Positions 8,063-12,363 of a stretch of 12,363 nt of DNA are shown one piece after another. Both the position numbers and the translations under genes were made by a program. The notes beneath the pieces are model-generated. The model was not told the DNA's origin. It did no database searches and saw nothing but the letters and a program-made list of their open reading frames with translations. The stretch is taken from positions 1-12,363 of the forward strand of contig JAFSNU010000287.1 in the NCBI GenBank assembly GCA_017447325.1, read 5' to 3'. The stretch comes from Synergistaceae bacterium (GTDB lineage: Bacteria; Synergistota; Synergistia; Synergistales; Aminobacteriaceae). The stretch's first letter is position 1; the number at the start of each line of letters is the position of its first letter.

Positions 8063-8161
8063 AAAAATTTAAAAATTTATTTAGCGTCAGGCCGGCATAG
8101 CCGGTTCTTATGGCGCAAATTTTTACGGGAGAGTTTATATAAAAGATGCAAGAAGATTTAA
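8060..8161 (+). pseudogene. Degenerate copy of the maf 5' end, readable as a 33-codon upstream ORF
   Basis: From TTG 8060 a 33-residue frame runs to a TAA at 8159-8161, overlapping the start of maf by 16 nt. Its beginning, KNLKIYLASG..., copies the Maf N-terminus DLKIYLASSS. At DNA level 8068-8092 matches 8157-8181 at 23 of 25 bases, and GGCGCAAATTTTTA (8112-8125) recurs exactly at 8189-8202. Between these blocks the upstream copy is 12 nt longer, which keeps the frame (WRKFL against RRKFL in Maf). The extra stretch includes a perfect hairpin CCGGC-ATA-GCCGG (8092-8104). It has the strong Shine-Dalgarno. It is either the relic of a short tandem duplication of the gene start, or a leader ORF coupled to maf translation; the sequence cannot tell which. 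Confidence 0.6.
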
Positions 8162-8757
8162 AAATTTATTTAGCCTCAAGCAGCCCAAGGCGCAAATTTT
8201 TATTGCACGAGCTGGGCTTGAATTTTGAAATTATTAAACCTGAAGTTGACGAAAAAATTTTGCCGGACGAGAAGCCTGAAGACTTATGCGCGAGGCTTGC
8301 AAAAATTAAATGCGAGGCGGCCGCGCGTGAGCTTAAAATTAATAATGCGTTAATAATTGCAGCTGATACGATAGTTGTTATAGACAATAAAATTTTGGGC
8401 AAGCCGAAAGATTTTGACAATGCGTTCGAGATGTTAAGCTTATTGCAGGGACGCGAACACGAAGTTTTAACGGGAATTGCTTTGAGCTTTAATAATAAAT
8501 TAATTTCAAGTTTCGAGAGAACGCGCGTGAAGTTTAGAGCTTTAACTCACGCGCAAATTGAAGCTTATATAAACTCCGGCGAGTGCATGGACAAGGCCGG
8601 AGCGTATGCAATTCAAGGCAAGGGATCTTTATTAATCGAAAGTATTCACGGAGATTATTTTAATGTTGTCGGCTTGCCGGTGTGCTTAATGGGCGAGTTG
8701 TTAGAGCAAAATTTTAATTTCAAGCTTGAAGATTTATTAAATTTAAATCATGAATGA
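8146..8757 (+). CDS. maf: Maf family nucleoside triphosphate pyrophosphatase, YhdE type
   Basis: Maf proteins hydrolyse non-canonical or pyrimidine NTPs to NMP and pyrophosphate in the cytoplasm and have been linked to septum formation. The 203-aa length is typical. Motifs: LASSSPRRKFLL (9-20), the phosphate-binding N-terminal loop; AADTIVV (72-78) with the catalytic Asp at 74; GKPKD (85-89); and DKAGAYAIQGKGS (149-161) followed by VVGLP (174-178). The AGAYxIQG form fits the YhdE dTTP/UTP branch rather than the YceF m7GTP branch. ATG 8146 matches the usual N-terminus of the family. Its own ribosome site is mediocre, and a degenerate copy of its first codons lies directly upstream. The stop overlaps the permease start by 8 bp (8750-8757), so the two are translationally coupled. 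Confidence 0.94.
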   Translation: MQEDLKIYLASSSPRRKFLLHELGLNFEIIKPEVDEKILPDEKPEDLCARLAKIKCEAAARELKINNALIIAADTIVVIDNKILGKPKDFDNAFEMLSLLQGREHEVLTGIALSFNNKLISSFERTRVKFRALTHAQIEAYINSGECMDKAGAYAIQGKGSLLIESIHGDYFNVVGLPVCLMGELLEQNFNFKLEDLLNLNHE

Positions 8758-9769
8758 TAACGCGATAAGTTTATACAGAGCTGAGCAGCGGCGCAAAATT
8801 TTTCTCACGGCTTTAAGCTTAATAATTTTATTATTAATAATTTCAGTCTGGAGAATTACAAAAGGCGACTGGGATATTGAGTTCACGCGGGTAATAAAAT
8901 TATTGTCGCCGTGGCTTGATGAGGCTGAAAAATTTTCGCCCGAGGCATTAGTGATTAGATCAGTGAGGCTGCCGAGATTATTTGCGGCTATTGCAACCGG
9001 CGGGCTTTTAAGCATTTCCGGAGCTGTGCTTCAAGGCTTGTTGTCAAATCCATTGGCCGAGCCTTACACTTTAGGCATAGCTGCGGGCGCGGCGTTCGGC
9101 GGAGCGATCGGATTATTATTTGGAACAAGCGCGTTTATAGTAACACCGGCGGCTTTTGTCGGCGCGATGGCGTCGCTGGGATGCGTGGGCTTTATTGCAT
9201 GGCGGAGCAAGGGCGGAAGCTCGCAGTTAGTTCTTGCCGGAATTGTCGCTAACGCAATTTTGTCAGCCGGAGTGACGTTCTTAAAGGCTATCGCAGATGA
9301 TAAGCTCGGCGCGATCGTGTTATGGCTGATGGGCGGATTTTCAGGCGCGAATTTTAATTCAGCTTGTGCGGTCTGGGGCGCGTTGATTTTAGTTTTAATA
9401 TTTGCTTTTGCTTATGCTCCGATGCTTGACGCTATGTCGCTTGGACAGGAGCGCGGCGCGTTCTTAGGCGTTGACGAGACTCGGGTTCGAATTATTTTAT
9501 TAATTATAACTTCTTTAGGCGTTGCGGCTGCTGTAAGCTCGTTTGGAATAATCGGCTTTGTCGGTCTTGTTGTGCCGCATTTATTAAGAATTTTTACAGG
9601 GCCGGCGCACAGGCCTTTATTATTGCTGTCGTTCTTGGCCGGCGGAGTTTTGTTAGCCGGAGCGGACGGAGCTGCGCAGAATTTAGGCGAGCTTCCCGTC
9701 GGAGTGTTGACTGCGTTAATCGGCGGACCGTTCTTCTGCTGGCTGTTGATTAGAAGGGGCAAGAATTAA
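8750..9769 (+). CDS. FecCD/BtuC-type ABC importer permease
   Basis: Membrane subunit of a class II importer for iron-siderophore, haem or cobalamin-like chelates, in the inner membrane. 339 aa with about ten hydrophobic helices, typical for the family. Diagnostic blocks: VRLPRLFAA (72-80) and ISGAVLQGLLSNPLAEPYTL (89-108) after the first helix; GFVGLVVPHLLR (269-280), the cytoplasmic coupling region that contacts the ATPase; and ELPVGVLTALIGGPFF (314-329) in the last helix. ATG 8750 lies inside the end of maf (ATGA-type overlap), so it has no spacer of its own. The matching ATPase and binding protein follow. The permease sequence does not reveal the substrate. Confidence 0.95.
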   Translation: MNDNAISLYRAEQRRKIFLTALSLIILLLIISVWRITKGDWDIEFTRVIKLLSPWLDEAEKFSPEALVIRSVRLPRLFAAIATGGLLSISGAVLQGLLSNPLAEPYTLGIAAGAAFGGAIGLLFGTSAFIVTPAAFVGAMASLGCVGFIAWRSKGGSSQLVLAGIVANAILSAGVTFLKAIADDKLGAIVLWLMGGFSGANFNSACAVWGALILVLIFAFAYAPMLDAMSLGQERGAFLGVDETRVRIILLIITSLGVAAAVSSFGIIGFVGLVVPHLLRIFTGPAHRPLLLLSFLAGGVLLAGADGAAQNLGELPVGVLTALIGGPFFCWLLIRRGKN

Positions 9770-9844
9770 AATAATTTCGGCTATTATAATAGGAAGAAGA
9801 TTTTGAAAAATATTAACGCGAATATAAAATTAACGAGGCAATAA
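9770..9844 (+). pseudogene. In-frame degenerate copy of ATPase codons 16-29 in the permease-ATPase spacer
   Basis: Positions 9779-9820 match 9895-9936, inside the ATPase gene, at 39 of 42 bases, a direct repeat 116 bp apart. Read in the same frame the copy gives GYYNRKKILKNINA, where the ATPase has GYNNRKKILKNINA; two of the three differences are silent. The frame follows directly from the permease stop (9767-9769) and continues to a TAA at 9842-9844, 5 nt before the ATPase ATG. Within it a TTG at 9803 is preceded by AGGAAGA (9791-9797), so a 13-residue ORF could be translated and hand ribosomes to the ATPase. It is a relic of a local duplication, or a coupling ORF derived from one. The repeat itself is certain; function is not. 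Confidence 0.65.
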
Positions 9845-9849
9845 TTAGC

Positions 9850-10635
9850 ATGAGCGAAAATAATATTTGCTTTGAAATAAATAATTTGGAATTTGGCTAT
9901 AATAACAGGAAGAAGATTTTGAAGAATATTAACGCGGAAATAAATTCGCGGGCTTTAATATCTTTAATCGGGCCGAACGGCAGCGGCAAAAGCACTTTGT
10001 TGCGCACTCTCTCCGGCATTCAAGCTTACACCGGCAGCGTGAAGATAAATAATTTTGAAGTTAAAAATTTATCGCGTAAGAATATAGGCGCGTTAATCGG
10101 AGTTGTGCCGCAGAATTTCAGGCCGGCTTATCCGTTCAGTGTGTGGGAAGTAATCGCGATGGGACGGCTGCCGCATAAAAATTTATTTGACCGCATGAAG
10201 TCAGATGACGAGAATTTAATTATTAACGCGGCCAAGAGACTTGAGATAGAGCATTTGTTAACGCGCAATATAATGTCGCTGTCGGGCGGCGAAGCTCAGA
10301 GAGTTTTAATTGCGTGCGTGCTTGCTCAAGATCCGCCGGTGTTGTTACTTGACGAGCCGACGAGTGCGCTTGATCCTAATCAGGCGGCGAAAGTTTTTAA
10401 ATTATTGCGTGAGCTTGTCAAGCTTGAGCATAAAACTGTAATAGTAGTTGTGCATGATATAAACACTTCGCTTGAGTTCTCGGATTATTATCTGGCTTTG
10501 AAGTCCGGCGAGCTTATATCGCAGGGCGAAATTAAAAATTTGGATTTAAATATTTTAAGAAATTTATATAATTCTGATTTCGAAGCTTATCATAACGAAA
10601 GGGGCGACGTGATGTGGCGCGCGCTTGCAGAGTAA
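9850..10635 (+). CDS. ABC importer ATP-binding protein (FecE/BtuD-like)
   Basis: Cytoplasmic motor of the importer. The 261-aa protein has the full set of nucleotide-binding motifs: Walker A GPNGSGKST (41-49), Q-loop at Q88 (VVPQNF), signature LSGGE (144-148), Walker B VLLLDEP (164-170), D-loop SALD (172-175) and H-loop H202 (VVHD). The sequence FSVWEVIAMGRLPH (96-109) after the Q-loop is typical of the iron/haem/B12 class. ATG 9850 is preceded by a weak GAGG 11 nt away. A copy of codons 16-29 sits in the 80-bp spacer upstream. The 3' end overlaps the binding-protein gene by 22 bp. Substrate is not determinable from this subunit. Confidence 0.96.
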   Translation: MSENNICFEINNLEFGYNNRKKILKNINAEINSRALISLIGPNGSGKSTLLRTLSGIQAYTGSVKINNFEVKNLSRKNIGALIGVVPQNFRPAYPFSVWEVIAMGRLPHKNLFDRMKSDDENLIINAAKRLEIEHLLTRNIMSLSGGEAQRVLIACVLAQDPPVLLLDEPTSALDPNQAAKVFKLLRELVKLEHKTVIVVVHDINTSLEFSDYYLALKSGELISQGEIKNLDLNILRNLYNSDFEAYHNERGDVMWRALAE

Positions 10636-11459
10636 TTTTAATATTAATATTTTTGTTTGCGAATTTAAATCAGGCCGAGGCGTTACGCATAATATCTTTA
10701 TATCCCGGCCATACGGATAATATAATCGCGCTGGGCTGTGAAAATTATTTAATCGGAATTTCTGAGAATGATAATTTAGATTTGCCTAAATTCTCGCCTC
10801 GCGACGGAGCTGAAAAATTTTTGGCGTTAAAGCCCGATATAGTTATCACGCGAAGACTGGCCGAGCGTTTAAATCCTACGCTTTCAGACGTATTAAGGCA
10901 GGGCGGAGTTAAAGTCTTTAGCTTGGACACGCCGGGCTGGAATAATTTTGAAGATTATTTAATTAAGCTTGCAAATATTTTGGAGATTGAGCCTGAAAAG
11001 GCCGTGAATAAATTTAGAGATTTAATTAATAATATTGAAAATTTAAAGCTTAACGCGTTAAAGAGCGGCAAGACTGCGCCAAGAGTTTTTGTCGAGGCGA
11101 CTTCACGCGAATTAAACACTTGCGCTCCTGACTCGTGGGCTGCGCATTTAATTGAGCTTGCCGGAGGAGTGAACGCCGCAGCTCAGGCCGAGCCGTTACG
11201 CAAGGGCAGCGCGATAGCTCCGTTCGGGCTTGAAAATATTTTGAAGAATTTAAATAATATAAATATTTATATTATTCAGCAGGGCGCGATGAACGCCGCA
11301 AGCATTCAGGACGTGAAAGCGAGGCCGTGGGGAAAAATTTTTGACGTGCAGAATATAAAGCTTGTTGAGATGCCTGAAAGTATCTTGAGCCGGCCGTCGT
11401 TATTGGGACTTGAAGCCGGAGGGCGCGAGTTATTAAAAATATTTTATGATGTAAATTAA
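10614..11459 (+). CDS. BtuF/FepB-type periplasmic binding protein of the importer
   Basis: Helical-backbone (class III, cluster A) solute-binding protein that delivers substrate to the permease. 281 aa: a signal peptide (residues 1-23, hydrophobic core VILILIFLFANL, likely cut after AEA), then LRIISLYPGHTDNIIALG (24-41), the family's usual first strand and helix. ALKPDIVITR (71-80) and the second-lobe segment VFVEATSRELNTCAPDSWAA (158-177) also fit. There is no Cys at the cleavage site, so it is probably free in a periplasm rather than a lipoprotein. GTG 10614 is chosen because AAAGGGG (10598-10604) lies 9 nt upstream and because it gives a complete signal peptide; it overlaps the ATPase gene by 22 bp. 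The last codons are repeated downstream. Cobalamin, haem or ferric siderophore are all possible ligands. Confidence 0.92.
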   Translation: MARACRVILILIFLFANLNQAEALRIISLYPGHTDNIIALGCENYLIGISENDNLDLPKFSPRDGAEKFLALKPDIVITRRLAERLNPTLSDVLRQGGVKVFSLDTPGWNNFEDYLIKLANILEIEPEKAVNKFRDLINNIENLKLNALKSGKTAPRVFVEATSRELNTCAPDSWAAHLIELAGGVNAAAQAEPLRKGSAIAPFGLENILKNLNNINIYIIQQGAMNAASIQDVKARPWGKIFDVQNIKLVEMPESILSRPSLLGLEAGGRELLKIFYDVN

Positions 11460-11610
11460 AATTCGTGTAAGCTTGAGAGATTTTAAAAATTAAATTTTGC
11501 AAGAGCAGAGCGAGTTATTAAAAATTTTTATAAATTAAATTAAATTTCGCGTGAGCTTGATAGATTTTAAAATTTAAATTTGCATGAGCAGGGCGAGCTA
11601 TTAAAAATTT
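11426..11610. repeat. Tandem ~84-bp repeat starting inside the binding-protein 3' end
   Basis: Copy 1 (11426-11510) starts in the last ten codons of the binding-protein gene, copy 2 is 11511-11593, and a partial third copy begins at 11594. Each starts CGAG[TC]TATTAAAAAT. Copies 1 and 2 also share GCTTGA, AGATTTTAAAA and a tail of the type TTTGCA-AGAGCAGAG/TGAGCAGGG. They are roughly 80% alike by eye with a few indels. Read in the gene's frame each copy repeats ELLKI and then stops. The 238-bp spacer 11460-11697 is mostly this repeat; I see no GC-rich terminator hairpin in it. The sequence before the next gene (TTTTGCAGAGAAGAGGCGGG, 11671-11690) resembles the repeat tail, hinting at a further eroded copy. 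Confidence 0.7.
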
Positions 11611-11647
11611 AAATTAGCTATTTATAAATAAGAAGAAGTTTTGCGGG

Positions 11648-11653
11648 TATAAT
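11648..11653 (+). promoter_or_regulatory. Candidate -10 element for the 123-aa gene
   Basis: An exact TATAAT lies 44 bp before the ATG at 11698, just past the tandem repeat. No good -35 hexamer is placed 16-18 bp upstream. Since the spacer lacks a terminator, the gene could also be read through from the importer operon. Confidence 0.35.
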
Positions 11654-11697
11654 ATTAAAATTAAATAAAATTTTGCAGAGAAGAGGCGGGGAAAATT

Positions 11698-12069
11698 ATG
11701 GCTGTGTATATAACAAGGCGCGACAGGGACGAAAAGGCCGTTGAATCTTTAATACGCGTGTTCATGCCGAGGATCAGGAGCGGCGTCATACGCGACGTTC
11801 ACGTTTATCTTCCGCAGTGGAAGAGGCTGCGGCGTTTCACTTGGCCGTGCGAGATAAGAGTTTTGTATCTTGATTCGCGGGAGACGAAAGATACAGAATG
11901 GTTTTATAATAAATTCATGACTGAGCTGGGCGATGCCGGCTTCGGCTGGAACGACGTTAAATTATCGCTCGAGGCCATTGAACCTGGCGAGCATGAAATC
12001 GGCCCGGGTGCCATAAGCATTAAAGATCTCTCAGCCGAGTACGAAAAATATCACAGCAGGATTAAATAA
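11698..12069 (+). CDS. Conserved-looking small basic protein, unrecognised
   Basis: I do not recognise this 123-aa protein. It has no signal peptide or membrane helix. The N-terminal half is strongly basic (ITRRDRDE at 5-12, PRIRSG at 24-29, WKRLRRFTW at 41-49). After it come an apparent beta strand CEIRVLYLD (51-59), a helix around WFYNKFMTELGDAG (68-81) and a Gly/Pro-containing loop EPGEHEIGPGAI (95-106). The pattern suggests a compact alpha/beta domain, possibly nucleic-acid or ribosome associated, but that is a guess. ATG 11698 has GGGG 6 nt and GAGG 11 nt upstream. Codon use matches the neighbours, so it looks like a real resident gene. The exported-protein gene starts 7 bp after its stop. 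Confidence 0.8.
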   Translation: MAVYITRRDRDEKAVESLIRVFMPRIRSGVIRDVHVYLPQWKRLRRFTWPCEIRVLYLDSRETKDTEWFYNKFMTELGDAGFGWNDVKLSLEAIEPGEHEIGPGAISIKDLSAEYEKYHSRIK

Positions 12070-12076
12070 TTTAATT

Positions 12077-12363
12077 ATGCTTAAAAAATTTTTGTTATTA
12101 ATAATTTTTATATTAGCTTTAAATAATTTTGCATTCGCGTTTAATCTGCCGGACGAATTTGGAGCATGGCATAAAGACAGCGAGCAGATTAAAAATTTGG
12201 ATGCGGGCTATAATAATTCTAAATTTGGAATTTGGATAAATAAAATTTATAAATGCGATGCGCCCGTTAGATTTCTTGAAGCAAATTTAATTACAGGACA
12301 GGGCGGACTAAATTTAAATTTAAAATCTCAGGATATAAAGCCGGTCATGCAGGCCGAGAGCGA
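12077..12363 (+). CDS. Exported protein of unknown function (3' cut by window end)
   Basis: Open frame from ATG 12077 to the end of the window, 95 codons without a stop. The N-terminus is a clear signal peptide: two lysines (3-4), a core FLLLIIFILAL (5-15) and a likely cleavage site after AFA (19-21), before FNLPDEFGAWH. No lipobox Cys. The mature part seen so far has WH...NSKFGIWINKIY and later LITGQGGLNLNL; I do not recognise a family. There is no strong Shine-Dalgarno (AGGA is 16 nt upstream). The stop of the preceding gene is only 7 bp away, so translation may be coupled to it. Probably periplasmic or outer-membrane associated in a diderm. Confidence 0.75.
   Translation, partial: MLKKFLLLIIFILALNNFAFAFNLPDEFGAWHKDSEQIKNLDAGYNNSKFGIWINKIYKCDAPVRFLEANLITGQGGLNLNLKSQDIKPVMQAES

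Noticed and set aside
7949..8145. Cobalamin riboswitch or T-box/leucine leader in the leuC-maf divergent spacer
   Set aside because: The spacer is mostly A/T blocks. I see no B12-box-like sequence, no T-box consensus, no run of Leu codons and no terminator/antiterminator pair.
9412..9762. 116-aa minus-strand frame opposite the permease gene
   Set aside because: Pro/Asn/Lys-rich complement of a hydrophobic membrane-protein gene; no start signal and no family resemblance.
9770..9844. Assembly error as the explanation for the ATPase echo
   Set aside because: The copies differ at several positions, mostly silent, with distinct flanks on both sides; a simple misassembly would give identical copies.
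10609..10635. Frameshift between the ATPase and binding-protein genes
   Set aside because: The 22-bp overlap has a proper Shine-Dalgarno and GTG start followed by a full signal peptide, and the ATPase ends at a normal family length.
11426..11610. Tandem repeats as plasmid iterons or a CRISPR array
   Set aside because: The copies are A/T-rich, contiguous, imperfect and derived from a gene end; no replication initiator gene or unique spacers are present.

Overview
The window is AT-rich bacterial DNA with GC-richer codons inside genes. Spacers are built from short A/T blocks, starts are ATG, TTG or GTG, and Shine-Dalgarno sites are mostly clear. The solute-binding protein has a cleavable signal peptide without a lipobox, which points to a periplasm and so a diderm. 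A gut or rumen anaerobe such as a Synergistota member would fit the gene content and style, but that is a guess and nothing here proves the taxon.

Layout. (1) Positions 1-1898, + strand: the tail of a gene, possibly a methyltransferase, then a polytopic membrane protein resembling DUF6056/GT-C-like proteins with a Sel1-like C-terminal repeat. A GC-rich hairpin at 1918-1951 separates this block from the next. (2) 1978-4937, - strand: a coiled-coil protein with a C-terminal membrane anchor, followed 20 bp later by an amylosucrase-like GH13 enzyme. (3) 4965-5051: two tandem 36/37-bp repeats plus a hairpin. (4) 5080-7948, - strand: leuC-leuD-leuB, the isomerisation and oxidation steps of leucine synthesis, with leuA absent from the window. 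(5) 8146-11459, + strand: maf, a FecCD/BtuC-type permease, an ABC ATPase and a BtuF-type binding protein. They are tightly packed with overlaps of 8 and 22 bp, apart from an 80-bp gap before the ATPase. (6) 11460-12363, + strand: a spacer with a tandem repeat, an unrecognised 123-aa protein and the start of an exported protein cut by the window end.

Working together: leuC and leuD form isopropylmalate isomerase and leuB acts on its product. The permease, ATPase and binding protein make a complete class II importer for a metal chelate, haem or cobalamin; the substrate cannot be told from sequence. maf is co-transcribed with the importer but has no obvious functional link to it.

The most unusual signal is not a gene. 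In the maf-importer block, three spacers contain degenerate local copies ('echoes') of the end of an adjacent gene. A copy of the 5' end of maf precedes maf. A copy of codons 16-29 of the ATPase gene precedes that gene. The 3' end of the binding-protein gene continues into about two and a half tandem copies. The two 5' echoes keep the reading frame of the original and can be read as short ORFs starting with TTG-AAA-AAT, preceded by a purine-rich site and ending at or just before the real start codon. They may be relics of small tandem duplications, or short upstream ORFs now coupled to translation.
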